Below are positions 8,689 through 16,831 of a stretch of 64,000 bases of DNA, piece after piece (the first letter of the stretch is position 1; every line of letters starts with the position of its first letter). This DNA comes from Butyricicoccus pullicaecorum. GTDB lineage: Bacteria > Bacillota > Clostridia > Oscillospirales > Butyricicoccaceae. The DNA lies in NCBI GenBank assembly GCA_021531865.1, contig JAFBIW010000012.1, positions 1-64,000 of the forward strand, in the 5' to 3' direction. Position numbers and translations under genes: made by a program. The notes beneath the pieces were generated by a model. That model did no database searches, was not told the DNA's origin, and saw only the letters and a list, made by a program, of their open reading frames with translations.

Positions 8689-9366
8689 CTACTTCACCGC
8701 CCATGTGTAGCCGACGCCGTACACCGTTTTCAGATAGTGCGGGCGGGAGGGCGTATCCTCCAGCTTGTCCCGCAGCCGCTTGACGGTCACGGACAGGGCG
8801 TTTTCGTCCACGTATTCCGCGCCGTCCGTCCAGATGCGGTCGACCAGCGCGGCGCGGGGCAGGGTCTGTCCCCGGTTTTCCACCAACATGCGCAGCAGCT
8901 TCTGCTCGGTCTTGCTGAGCTCGACCGGTCGTCCGTTTTTGCGGAATTCCAGCCGGTCGAAGTCGAACTGAAATGCGTCGATCGCGACGCAGGACGGCTT
9001 GACCGGCTGACTGCGCCGGAGCTGGGCGTGGACCCGCGCCCGCAGGACAGCCAGCGAAAAGGGCTTCGTGATGTAGTCGTCCGCGCCCGATTCCAGCCCG
9101 GTGACGATGTTCATTTCCATATCGTTTGCGGTCAGCAGGATGACCGGTACGGCGCTCGTGCGGCGCACCTGCGTAAGCAGCGTGAGGCCGCTGCCGTCGG
9201 GCAGATTGACGTCCAAAATCAGCAGGTCAAAGCCGGTCTGCGCCAGCGCATCCCGCGCTTCGGCCAGTGTGCGGCAGACGGTGATCTGGATTTCCGGGCT
9301 TTGCAGCGCCAGCCGAATGCCGCTGCCGAGCGCGGCGTCATCCTCCAAAAGCAGAATCCTCTGCAT
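8689..9366 (-). CDS. OmpR-family response regulator
   Basis: The 225-residue regulator has a receiver domain (acidic pair Asp9-Asp10, phospho-acceptor Asp52 in ILDVNLPDG, conserved Lys in YITKPFS) and a C-terminal winged helix (LSVTVKRLRDKLED, VYGVGYTW). The start at 9366 is preferred over longer frames because GGGAGG lies 6-7 nt before the ATG. It forms an operon with the kinase that follows and is predicted to control the adjacent ABC transporter. Confidence 0.9.
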   Translation of the reverse strand: MQRILLLEDDAALGSGIRLALQSPEIQITVCRTLAEARDALAQTGFDLLILDVNLPDGSGLTLLTQVRRTSAVPVILLTANDMEMNIVTGLESGADDYITKPFSLAVLRARVHAQLRRSQPVKPSCVAIDAFQFDFDRLEFRKNGRPVELSKTEQKLLRMLVENRGQTLPRAALVDRIWTDGAEYVDENALSVTVKRLRDKLEDTPSRPHYLKTVYGVGYTWAVK

Positions 9367-9453
9367 GGCGGCTCCCTCCCTTGTGCGTTCATTTTTTCCT
9401 ATCATAGCGCACCGGACGCGGAATGTCGATGCCGTACTCCGGAACGGGATGTG

Positions 9454-10062
9454 TCACGCCGCACCGGCGGCAATGCCGACGACGGCAGAGAGGATGATAA
9501 ACACGATGGGGTGAAGGTTTTTTGTGGGCTTGACCCAGTTTGTGAGTACCAGCAGCACGGCCGCCAGCAGCAGACCGGGCCAGTTCAGCAGGCCGGAGGC
9601 GGCTTCCAGAGAGAAGTGATTCACTATGCTTCCCGCGGGTGCTGTGATGGTCACATGGGTCAGCACCTCCAGCACCACCGACACGCAGGCTGCGCCGATC
9701 AGCGCGGTGGAGGCCGGACGCAGGCCGTAAAACGCATGATTCACCAGCTTGCTGTCCCGGAACTTTTTCAGCATGGCCGCGACGATCAAAATCACGATGA
9801 CAGAGGGTGTGATCTCGCCGATCGTCGCAACGATGACGCCCGGGATTCCCTTGACCGTAAAGCCCACATAGGTTGCCATGTTGATGCCAATCGGACCGGG
9901 TGTGGACTCAGACACAGCCAGCATATTCATCAGATCGGTGTATGTGTACCAGCCGGTCGCCTGACCGATATTTTTCAGGAAGGGGAGGGTGGCCATGCCG
10001 CCGCCCACGGCAAACAGACCGGTCTGGAAAAATTCCCAAAACAGCCGCAGATAGACGCTCAT
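9454..10062 (-). CDS. Chromate transporter, half-size subunit (second gene)
   Basis: This 202-residue CHR-domain membrane protein has the family motif FFQTGLFAVGGGMATLPFL near the N-terminus and STPGPIGINMATYVGF in the next helices. Short-chain CHR proteins work as pairs of homologous halves with opposite topology. The start at 10062 overlaps the stop of the partner gene by 4 nt, showing translational coupling. The substrate is chromate or sulfate by family; the physiological role in an anaerobe is unclear. Confidence 0.85.
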   Translation of the reverse strand: MSVYLRLFWEFFQTGLFAVGGGMATLPFLKNIGQATGWYTYTDLMNMLAVSESTPGPIGINMATYVGFTVKGIPGVIVATIGEITPSVIVILIVAAMLKKFRDSKLVNHAFYGLRPASTALIGAACVSVVLEVLTHVTITAPAGSIVNHFSLEAASGLLNWPGLLLAAVLLVLTNWVKPTKNLHPIVFIILSAVVGIAAGAA

Positions 10063-10613
10063 TTGCCCTTCACCTCCAGATTTTTCAGGAGAATCCCGGC
10101 CGCTGCCGCGGCGATCACGAACCACGTCGGCGGAATCCGCAGGAAAATACTGCCGAGCAGCACGACGGCAAAAATAGCCGCCGTCCGTCTATCTACCACG
10201 GATTTTTTGAGCAGCTTCATCACCGCGTTGAAGATCAGCACGCAGACGCAGACCTGAATCCCGGAGAAGGCGTTCTGCACCCACGCGAGATGGGAGAAAT
10301 TCGTGATCAGTCCCGCCAGAATGGAAATAATGACCATCGACGGAAACACCACGCCCAGCGTCGCCGCGATGCCTCCGGCGACGCCCCGCTTTTTCTGGCC
10401 GATGAACGTAGCCGTATTGACCGCGATGATACCCGGCGTGCACTGGCCGATGGCGTAGTAGTCCATGATCTCTTCCTCGGCCGCCCATTTCCTGTTCTCT
10501 ACAACCTCGCGCTGCAAAATGGGCAGCATGGCATAGCCGCCGCCAAAGGTCATGACGCCTATTTTTGCGAACGTCCAAAACAGTGCCGACAGGGACACTT
10601 CTTTTTCTTCCAA
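10059..10613 (-). CDS. Chromate transporter, half-size subunit (first gene)
   Basis: This CHR-domain protein of 184 residues has TFAKIGVMTFGGGYAMLP and GQCTPGIIAVNTATFIG, the two signature blocks of the family. A longer frame exists, but TTG at 10613 is chosen because GGAGGG stands 7 nt before it and the sequence from there (EEKEVSLSALFWTF) matches the expected N-terminus. A good promoter lies 32 nt upstream, and a LysR gene diverges from the same region. Confidence 0.85.
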   Translation of the reverse strand: MEEKEVSLSALFWTFAKIGVMTFGGGYAMLPILQREVVENRKWAAEEEIMDYYAIGQCTPGIIAVNTATFIGQKKRGVAGGIAATLGVVFPSMVIISILAGLITNFSHLAWVQNAFSGIQVCVCVLIFNAVMKLLKKSVVDRRTAAIFAVVLLGSIFLRIPPTWFVIAAAAAGILLKNLEVKGK

Positions 10614-10644
10614 AATTGATCCCTCCACTTTATGTTCTGGTTTT

Positions 10645-10673
10645 AGTATACCTCGGTTCTTTCCATGCTTCAA
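10645..10673 (-). promoter_or_regulatory. Promoter of the chromate transporter pair
   Basis: On the minus strand TTGAAG (10668-10673), a 17-bp spacer and TATACT (10645-10650) form a near-consensus sigma-A promoter ahead of the TTG start. Confidence 0.6.
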
Positions 10674-10711
10674 TTCATATGTTATAATAAAATCCATATA
10701 GAATTTATTAT
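10660..10711 (+). promoter_or_regulatory. LysR gene promoter with overlapping palindromic operator
   Basis: TTTCCA (10660-10665), 17 bp and TATAAT (10683-10688) precede the regulator gene. ATAATAAAAT, 8 bp, AATTTATTAT (10684-10711) is a near-perfect inverted repeat over the -10 region, fitting an autoregulatory LysR-type site that could also act on the divergent transporter. Confidence 0.55.
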
Positions 10712-10729
10712 GAATGGGAGCGGTACTTC

Positions 10730-11608
10730 ATGACCTTACGCCATTTGGAGATTTTCCGCGCCGTCTGCCAGCTCGAGAGCGTCACACTGGCGGCGGAACG
10801 GCTGAATATGACCCAGCCGGCGGTCAGCCTGGCCATCCGGGAGCTGGAGCGCTTTTACGGCACCCGGCTGTTTGAACGGATGAACCGCCGCATTTACATC
10901 ACCGGCGCGGGCCGAACGCTGCTGCAATATGCGGACACCATTCTTTCCCAGTTTCAGGAGTCGGTGCAGGTATTTCAGGAGACGCAGCACGGCGGAAGCT
11001 GCCGCCTCGGCGTCCATGTCACCTTCGGCGAGACCTGTTTGCCCGACATTTTGCGGCAGATCGCAAGTCGACTGCCGCAGGTGACGATCAAGGCCTTTGT
11101 GGGAAACTCCCGGCAAAACGAGGAAATGCTGCTGCGCAATGAGCTGGATTTTGCCGTCACGGACAACGTCACCCTCTCCCACGGACTCGTGGCTCTGCCA
11201 CTGTGCCGGGAGTCGATGGCGGTGGTCTGTGCACCGGGCTACCGTGCGGGGAATACAATCGCGCTGACCGAGCTGGCCGGGGAACGGCTGCTGCTGCGGG
11301 AGGAGGGGAGCGGCACCCGGCGCAGCACCGACGCCGTGTTCCGGGCGGCAGGCGTTGCGGTCTCGGCCTTTCTGGACAGCTCCAGCACCGCCGCGCTGCT
11401 TTCCTGTGCGCAGGCCGGGCTGGGCGTCACGATCCTTGCGCGTTCGCTGGTGGCCGACGCCCTGCGGGTCGGAACACTTCGGGAGCTGACCGTTACAGAC
11501 AGCAGCTTCTCCCGACAATATTATCTCGCGCATCACAAGAGCAAATACCTGACCGACAGCGTCCGGCAGGTCATTCAAGTGGTGCAGGACTGCTGCGGAA
11601 ACCGATGA
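10730..11608 (+). CDS. LysR-family transcriptional regulator
   Basis: The 292-residue protein has the N-terminal winged helix-turn-helix (LRHLEIFRAVCQLESVTLAA, TQPAVSLAIRELE) and a substrate-binding effector domain with the usual SSSTAALLSCAQAGLGVTIL segment. It diverges from the chromate-transporter pair with a shared 116-nt control region, so it is the likely activator or repressor of that operon. The effector is unknown. GGGAGCGG precedes the ATG. Confidence 0.9.
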   Translation: MTLRHLEIFRAVCQLESVTLAAERLNMTQPAVSLAIRELERFYGTRLFERMNRRIYITGAGRTLLQYADTILSQFQESVQVFQETQHGGSCRLGVHVTFGETCLPDILRQIASRLPQVTIKAFVGNSRQNEEMLLRNELDFAVTDNVTLSHGLVALPLCRESMAVVCAPGYRAGNTIALTELAGERLLLREEGSGTRRSTDAVFRAAGVAVSAFLDSSSTAALLSCAQAGLGVTILARSLVADALRVGTLRELTVTDSSFSRQYYLAHHKSKYLTDSVRQVIQVVQDCCGNR

Positions 11609-11718
11609 CCCGCTCCTATCCGATCGGTTTGATCCGATCTGTGAGACCGCATGTACACGTAAAGCCGATATGATTTTATAAAAACAGATGTCAAAGTGTC
11701 TGATTTCTGTTATACTGA

Positions 11719-11925
11719 TTACATTCTTTTCGTAAACAACACGATATCACAGGGACGGACGACGGCGTAGGATTTGATCCCGGTCAGCCCATCCGCGCGG
11801 CGGACAAAAGCCAATATGTCACTGCCGAATTGAAGCTGAAAGGCTATACTGCTGGGGCAAATTTCGGTCAGGCGACAATCGAAGTAATAACCAAAAGCAC
11901 CGGCTTTGAAAGCATCAATCTATGA
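11719..11925 (+). pseudogene. C-terminal fragment of an unidentified protein
   Basis: Between the LysR gene and TspO (11609-11999) the only coding-like sequence is this open stretch without a start codon. Its residues include DDGVGFDPGQPIRAADKSQY and end in KSTGFESINL before a stop. The bias towards Thr, Gly and Asp suggests a piece of an exported or surface protein. No family is recognised. Confidence 0.3.
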
Positions 11926-11999
11926 TGTCATAATATCCGTAATATGGAGCGGTATCACCGCCGGGAGAGCAGCGCGGAGATGATACCGACTCGATCGGG

Positions 12000-12485
12000 T
12001 CATCGGTTGAGCAGCCATACGCCAAGATTCAGATATGCGGCAAAGGTTACCCAGAGCAGATAGGGGATCTGCAGCCACGCCGCCGGTCGGTCAACCTTTT
12101 GGAAGGAAAGGATCATCCGCAGGATCAGCCCCCATAACGCAGCCAGCCAAAGAAATGCGAATCCGAAAGCCTGCAGATTGAAGAAGATCAGACTCCAAAA
12201 GAAGTTGAAGGTCAGTTGTGTAAAGAACTGCCGCAGGCTGCGCGACCGGGATTCCGTCGCCGGGGCGAGATCGACCCGGGCGGCGCCGATGCCCATCAGG
12301 GCGAACAGAATCGCCCAGACGATGGGGAACACAATGCTCGGCGGAGACAGCGGCGGCTGCTGAACCGTCGCGTTGTAAGCCCTGACGCCTTTCCGCGTCA
12401 GCCACCCGGAAAGCGCACCCACTGCTTCGGCCAGGACAATCCAAAAAGCATAGGTTTTCCACTTTGATTTTTTCACATCAATCAC
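12000..12485 (-). CDS. tspO: TspO/MBR (tryptophan-rich sensory) membrane protein
   Basis: This 161-residue protein has five predicted transmembrane helices and TspO hallmarks: PPLSPPSIVFPIVWAILFAL in the second segment, then FFWSLIFF and the closing AYLNLGVWLLNR. Bacterial TspO binds porphyrins and can break down protoporphyrin; its role here is not evident from neighbours. The annotated start is GTG; an internal GTG three codons later is equally possible, because neither has an ideal ribosome binding site. Confidence 0.85.
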   Translation of the reverse strand: MIDVKKSKWKTYAFWIVLAEAVGALSGWLTRKGVRAYNATVQQPPLSPPSIVFPIVWAILFALMGIGAARVDLAPATESRSRSLRQFFTQLTFNFFWSLIFFNLQAFGFAFLWLAALWGLILRMILSFQKVDRPAAWLQIPYLLWVTFAAYLNLGVWLLNR

Positions 12486-12678
12486 CCAAGGACAGGATAT
12501 GCGGAAACGAGACGGACTATCCCAAAAGCCTTGGCAGAAAGATCAATACCGTGTTTTGCGCGCATTTGTACCGTTTTCACATCCTATAAAATCAGCACAA
12601 AGGGCTATAAAATCCGCCTATCGAATCAAGCCGGACAGTAGTATAATCATACTGTAATAAAGGAGGAGGACACAGCTT

Positions 12679-12888
12679 ATGAATGATTCCCATTTTACCT
12701 CCCGGATGCTCATTTATGCCGGGGTACTGATGGCCGTATCGGGCATTCTGACCGCCATCTGCATCCGCATCGCCTACGGCGGCATCCTGTTCGCAGCCGC
12801 TTCCTGTATGTTCTTTGCGGCGCGCAATTTCCGCATTGCAGAAGATAAAAAGGGAAAAGAAGCGGAACAATCGGAAAACGATACATAG
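12679..12888 (+). CDS. Small two-helix membrane protein
   Basis: The 69-residue product has two hydrophobic helices (about residues 10-28 and 33-48) and a charged C-terminal tail (EDKKGKEAEQSEN). AAAGGAGGAGG stands 8-9 nt before the ATG, and TATAAT at 12642-12647 is a likely -10 lying in the palindrome AGTATAATCATACT. It is a well-expressed-looking small gene of unknown function. Confidence 0.65.
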   Translation: MNDSHFTSRMLIYAGVLMAVSGILTAICIRIAYGGILFAAASCMFFAARNFRIAEDKKGKEAEQSENDT

Positions 12889-12902
12889 GAAGGCGGAGAA
12901 GT

Positions 12903-13038
12903 ATGCATTGCACGCTGAGAAAATGGCGGCTGTCGGATGCGAAGGATCTGGCGGCGGCGCTTTTACGGAGCCTTTGATGGACAAACGCTGGCGGGCGTTC
13001 TGTGCATGCGGGCGCATCAGCACATTGCGGGCCCATTG
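12903..13038 (+). pseudogene. GNAT acetyltransferase remnant
   Basis: ATG at 12903 after GGCGGAGAA begins MHCTLRKWRLSDAKDLAAAL, the characteristic start of a GNAT N-acetyltransferase, but a stop comes after 24 codons. In another frame the next bases read GAFDGQTLAGVLCMRAHQHI, which resembles the middle of an acetyltransferase. About 120 residues of the acetyl-CoA-binding core are absent. It is a deletion-plus-frameshift remnant. Confidence 0.5.
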
Positions 13039-13107
13039 ACAAATGGCGGATCGGCGGCTATCATGTATTTGATTCAAAAAGGAACCTTTCAGAAAGAAGG
13101 ATTTGAT

Positions 13108-13326
13108 ATGATCACGTTATTTATCATCGGCGTGCTGATCCTTGCGGTCAAGCTGATCCTGCTGACCGTGAGAATGGCATGGGGCATCACGAAAGGGATC
13201 TTTTTCGTGCTCGGAATCCCGATTGCACTGATCCTGCTGTTCATCGCCGGACTGGTATATGCGGCGATTCCGCTGCTGCTTTTCGCACTGGCTGCTGTAT
13301 TTCTCTGGCCGCTCAGAAGGGGTTAA
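13108..13326 (+). CDS. Small hydrophobic membrane protein
   Basis: The product has 72 residues, with hydrophobic helices around residues 2-20 and 27-65 separated by RMAWGITKG, and ends in PLRRG. AGAAGGA lies 7 nt before the ATG. It is only 31 nt upstream of the amide hydrolase gene and may be co-transcribed. Function unknown. Confidence 0.6.
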   Translation: MITLFIIGVLILAVKLILLTVRMAWGITKGIFFVLGIPIALILLFIAGLVYAAIPLLLFALAAVFLWPLRRG

Positions 13327-13357
13327 ATGACAACGTGACGCAGAAGGGGAGTGCATC

Positions 13358-14458
13358 ATGAAGAAACGGAACGCGAAAAAGGTGCTCTGCTGGGTCGGCG
13401 GCGGCCTCGCGGTATTGCTGATCCTGTTCGCCGCCGGCGCGTGGTCGATGTTCGGCACCTTCATCACGGCGGCAAATAGCATCGAAAAGCTGGAGGACGG
13501 TCTGTACGCCATGGAATACAACGGGGATTACGGATTGGATGCATTTCTGGAGCAGGGCGGCGCATCCAGTGACAGTGCGCTCGCAAACTATCTGGTCGGT
13601 TATCTGTCGCACGGCTTTTACAAGATCGAGAGCGATGTGCAGACCGGGGCGTTTGGCTGCTCCACCATCTGCACGACAGACGCGCACGGCACTGTCTTTT
13701 TCGGACGCAACTATGACTGGGAAGAATGCCGAGCGATCCTCGTACATACCATTCCTGATAACGGTTATGAATCTGTGTCCACCTGCTGTCTCGACTTTCT
13801 GGGCTTCAGCGAGGGCTATGCCCCCGACGGCTCCATGATGGATCGGATGCAGACGCTGGCGGCCATCTATGTTCCGCTGGACGGCATGAACGAGAAAGGT
13901 CTGGTGGTAGCTGACCTGATGGCCGGCGACAACGAGGAGACCCATCAGCAGACCGATAAGCCCGATCTGACAACGACGACAGCCATCCGTCTGCTTCTCG
14001 ACCGGGCGGCAACTGTGGACGAAGCCGTCGACCTGCTGGCGCAATATGATATGAATTCCTCCATCGGATCGGCGCATCATTTTTCGATTGCGGACGCCAG
14101 CGGAAAAAGCGTTGTCGTAGAATATATCGGCGGAGAAATGCATGTCACGGAAACGAAAGTCGTGACCAATCACTATCTGACCGATTGCGAAAAGCAGGGC
14201 GCCGGCTCCGAGCAGTCCCATATCCGGTTTGATACCCTTGTTGCCCACACCGGGTCTGCCGGTGAAATGGATGTCCGGGATCTGCTGGAATCCGTGGCGC
14301 AGAAAAACTACCCGCAGACGGCGGGCAGCTATGAAAAGACCATGTGGAGCATCGTGTATTGCCCGGAGGGCCGCTGTGCCGATTTCTACTTTGCCGAAAA
14401 CTATGAACACGGCTACGGGCTGCTGCTTCATGAAAAGGGCGGCTTTGTGAAGCGATGA
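13358..14458 (+). CDS. Membrane-anchored Ntn-type linear amide C-N hydrolase
   Basis: This 366-residue protein has a basic start and one N-terminal hydrophobic helix (about 10-36), then an Ntn-hydrolase domain of the choloylglycine hydrolase/acid-ceramidase-like group. The likely nucleophile is Cys101 in FGCSTICTTD, followed by the conserved GTVFFGRNYDW. GMNEKGLVVADLM and SSIGSAHHFSIADASGKSVV are further family blocks. These enzymes cleave bile-salt, N-acyl or penicillin-type amides after autoproteolysis exposes the Cys. Here Cys101 is far from the start, so a propeptide carrying the helix would have to be removed. Substrate unknown. AAGGGGAG precedes the ATG. Confidence 0.75.
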   Translation: MKKRNAKKVLCWVGGGLAVLLILFAAGAWSMFGTFITAANSIEKLEDGLYAMEYNGDYGLDAFLEQGGASSDSALANYLVGYLSHGFYKIESDVQTGAFGCSTICTTDAHGTVFFGRNYDWEECRAILVHTIPDNGYESVSTCCLDFLGFSEGYAPDGSMMDRMQTLAAIYVPLDGMNEKGLVVADLMAGDNEETHQQTDKPDLTTTTAIRLLLDRAATVDEAVDLLAQYDMNSSIGSAHHFSIADASGKSVVVEYIGGEMHVTETKVVTNHYLTDCEKQGAGSEQSHIRFDTLVAHTGSAGEMDVRDLLESVAQKNYPQTAGSYEKTMWSIVYCPEGRCADFYFAENYEHGYGLLLHEKGGFVKR

Positions 14459-14472
14459 AACCATTCGCCGCC

Positions 14473-14501
14473 TTGCATGTGCGCGCAGGATTTGCTATAA
14501 T
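14473..14501 (+). promoter_or_regulatory. Promoter of the GreA/GreB-family gene
   Basis: TTGCAT, a 17-bp spacer and TATAAT, ending 45 nt before the start codon. Confidence 0.7.
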
Positions 14502-14546
14502 ACACTTGATTTGAACGTGAAGCCTATATTTTAGGAGGACGCTATC

Positions 14547-15044
14547 ATGCGGAATGATCTGACTGCGCAGGACATCGAAATGATGCAGAAGGAATTGGAG
14601 CACCGCAAGGTCGAACTGATGCCGGAGCTGATCGAGGAGGTCAAGCGCACCCGGGCGTTCGGTGACCTGAGTGAGAATTTTGAATACAAAGCGGCCAAGC
14701 AGGCGCAGAATCGCAACCGCAGCCGCATCCGATATCTTGAGCGTATGATCAAATCCGCGCATGTGATTGAGGATCACGCGGCGGCCGATGAGGTCGGCCT
14801 GTTTGACAAGGTCGAGCTGTACTTCGAGGAGGACGACGACACCGACGTGATTCAGGTCGTTACGACCGTGCGGTGCGACCCCCTGCATGGACGGATCAGC
14901 CGGGACGCCCCACTCGGCAAGGCTGTGCTCGGCAAAAAGGTAGGGGATCATGTTCTCGTTTCGACGGAAGACGGCGGGAGCTATGCGGTGGTCATCCGCT
15001 CGATCACCAAGGAACAGGACGACGGCAGCGGCTCGATCCTGTAA
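14547..15044 (+). CDS. GreA/GreB-family transcription elongation factor
   Basis: The 165-residue protein has the two-part Gre architecture: an N-terminal coiled coil with RAFGDLSENFEYKAAKQAQ at the tip (acidic residues act in the RNA polymerase secondary channel) and a C-terminal FKBP-like domain (PLGKAVLGKKVGDHV). Gre factors rescue backtracked polymerase by stimulating transcript cleavage. AGGAGG is 8 nt from the ATG. It is a single-gene unit with its own promoter and terminator. The C-terminal Gln/Asp-rich tail differs from housekeeping GreA, so it may be a paralogue. Confidence 0.85.
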   Translation: MRNDLTAQDIEMMQKELEHRKVELMPELIEEVKRTRAFGDLSENFEYKAAKQAQNRNRSRIRYLERMIKSAHVIEDHAAADEVGLFDKVELYFEEDDDTDVIQVVTTVRCDPLHGRISRDAPLGKAVLGKKVGDHVLVSTEDGGSYAVVIRSITKEQDDGSGSIL

Positions 15045-15057
15045 AAACGGAAAAACG

Positions 15058-15104
15058 AAAATCCCGTCTGCACAGGAAAAACACCTGCGCAGACGGGATT
15101 TTTT
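15058..15104 (+). terminator. Terminator of the gre gene
   Basis: AAATCCCGTCTGC pairs with GCAGACGGGATTT, with an inner CAGG/CCTG extension, and is followed by six T residues. Confidence 0.9.
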
Positions 15105-15146
15105 ATGCTGTCAGAATCAATGAAATCCATCTTGCTGTCAAATTGA

Positions 15147-15779
15147 TTCTCCAGCTACTTTCCACCGGAGCGCACCAGGAAAATTCTCGGCCGCTTTCAC
15201 GGAATCGGCGCCAACTGCGCTGCCGCACTCCTCGGCACGGTAACACCCTTCTGTTCCTGCTCGTCCATTCCGCTGTTTATTGGCTTTACCAGCGCAGGCT
15301 TGCCCCTGGGCGTCACGTTCTCTTTCCTGATTTCATCGCCCATGGTGGATTTGGGAAGTCTGGTGCTGCTGATGAGCATTTTCGGCTGGAGGGTCGCCAT
15401 TGTCTATGTGGTGCTGGGGCTGGTGATTGCCGTGGCTGGCGGCACGTTGATTGAGAAGCTGCACTTGGAGGAACAGGTGGAGGCGTTTATCCGCAACGGT
15501 CACGCTATGGATGTGCCTCAGGAGGAGCTGCATAGCAAGGACCGGATGCAGTACGCCTGGGAGCAGGTGGTATCGACCGCCAAAAAAGTCGCGCCCTATG
15601 TGCTGATCGGCGTGGTGCTCTCCTTTATGATGGGCGTCACGACCTTGTCCCTGCCCTCGATGATCATGCTCCGCAAGGCGGTAAAGCCCAAGCTGCTGGG
15701 TATCTTCGCAGCGATCTGCACGATGGGAATCATCATTGTGGGCTATTTCTTTAACGCAATTCAAAATTTGATTCTTTGA
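15147..15779 (+). pseudogene. ArsP/YraQ-type permease, N-terminus and internal block lost
   Basis: The frame is open but has no start codon for the conserved part. It encodes FPPERTRKILGRF, then TVTPFCSCSSIPLFIGFTSA and VTFSFLISSPMVDL, the core of the UPF0718/ArsP permease family. After APYVLIGV it jumps to SFMMGVTTLSLPSMIML, skipping the periplasmic loop and about 60 residues with the second Gly-rich motif. About 80 N-terminal residues are also absent. Relatives move metals or organoarsenicals and often sit with a small thioredoxin and ArsC, as here. The product is unlikely to work. Confidence 0.7.
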
Positions 15780-15792
15780 TGGAGGTATTCTG

Positions 15793-16197
15793 ATGGCACT
15801 GTTTCATTTCGGTAAGAAGAAAGAAGAAAAAAAGGCTCCTGCCTGCTGCTGCGGCACGGAAACACAAGCTGAGAAAACCGCCGGATGCAGCTGCGGCGCT
15901 GCCAGAGCAGAAGAATCCCCGAAAACCTGCTGTGGTTCCCCGGTGAACGGCATTTGCTGTATCAAAGTTCTGGGTGCGGGCTGCAAGTCCTGCCACGAGC
16001 AGTATGAGAATGCCAAGGCTGCTGTCAAGGCCATGGGGTTGAACCTTGAGGTGGAGTATATCACCGATATGGAGAAGGTCATGGGCTACGGCGTTATGAG
16101 TATGCCCGCCATCGTCGTGAATGAGAAAGTCGTTTCCATGGGCAAGGTACTGAAAGCAGCCGATGTGGAAAGGCTGCTCCGCAAGCTGGGGTATTGA
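15793..16197 (+). CDS. Small thioredoxin-like redox protein with Cys-rich N-terminus
   Basis: The C-terminal about 80 residues form the small thioredoxin-fold 'redox-active disulfide protein 2' type: [18 protein letters not shown] with active-site Cys64 and Cys67, followed by the cis-Pro segment SMPAIVVNE. The N-terminal 56 residues contain nine cysteines, mostly in CC or CxC groups (CCCG, GCSCG, KTCCG, ICC), suggesting metal or metalloid binding. It lies between the permease and ArsC genes, 1 nt from the latter, and could supply electrons to ArsC. GGAGG precedes the ATG. Confidence 0.8.
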   Translation: MALFHFGKKKEEKKAPACCCGTETQAEKTAGCSCGAARAEESPKTCCGSPVNGICCIKVLGAGCKSCHEQYENAKAAVKAMGLNLEVEYITDMEKVMGYGVMSMPAIVVNEKVVSMGKVLKAADVERLLRKLGY

Positions 16198-16198
16198 T

Positions 16199-16591
16199 AT
16201 GCAGAAGGTAGCATTTATCTGTGTCCACAATTCCTGCCGCAGCCAGATTGCGGAGGCACTAGGGAGGCATTTGGCCGCAGATGTGTTTGAAAGCTATTCT
16301 GCTGGAACGGAGCTGAAAGACCACATTAATCCGGATGCTGTGCGTCTGATGAAAGAACGGTATCACATTGATATGGAAGCCGAGGGATAACACAGTAAGC
16401 TGCTGTCCGACCTGCCAACGGTGGATGTTGTGGTAACGATGGGCTGCAATGTTCAATGTCCCTTCTTGCCCTGCAAGCGGCGGGAGGACTGGGGACTGGA
16501 TGACCCCACCGGACAGCCGGATGCAGTGTTTATGGAAACGATAGGGCGCATTGAAGAAAAAGTGCTTGCCCTCAAGGAAAAGCTGCGCTGA
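16199..16591 (+). pseudogene. arsC: Thioredoxin-type arsenate reductase with one in-frame stop
   Basis: The product begins [20 protein letters not shown], the low-molecular-weight phosphatase P-loop (CX5R) of ArsC. After 63 codons TAA at 16388 interrupts the frame. The same frame then continues without a break through VDVVVTMGCNVQCPFLPCKR and DDPTGQPD, the conserved ArsC C-terminus, to a TGA at 16589. The stop takes the place of a residue that is Gln in relatives (CAA to TAA). It is therefore a single-base nonsense pseudogene or a sequencing error. It overlaps the thioredoxin operon end. Confidence 0.8.
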
Positions 16592-16695
16592 AACGGAGAA
16601 AGCCGTGCCGCTGTGCCTCGCGGGAATCGGCGGGTTGTATCTGCTGCTGGAACGAGATTTGTCAAGGGGACTTTCTGCAAAACTTATAAAATTGC

Positions 16696-16729
16696 TCATG
16701 GGCAGGAATTTTCTCCTGCCCATGACATT
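16696..16729 (+). terminator. Terminator of the arsenic-type operon
   Basis: TCATGGGCAGGA and TCCTGCCCATGA form a perfect 12-bp stem with a 6-nt loop, followed by CATTTTG. The T-run is weak. Confidence 0.6.
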
Positions 16730-16831
16730 TTGTGATTACCAGTCAAGCGTATCTCAGAATATGGTTGTCCCCCAAGAAACCATATCCATGTTCATCGTAA
16801 TCTCGGTCTCTGAAATTTTTCCGCATCTTTT

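Noticed and set aside
7338-8783. Plus-strand open frame of 481 codons opposite the kinase and ATPase
   Set aside because: It is the GC-driven shadow of clearly homologous minus-strand genes and has no recognisable domain or start signal.
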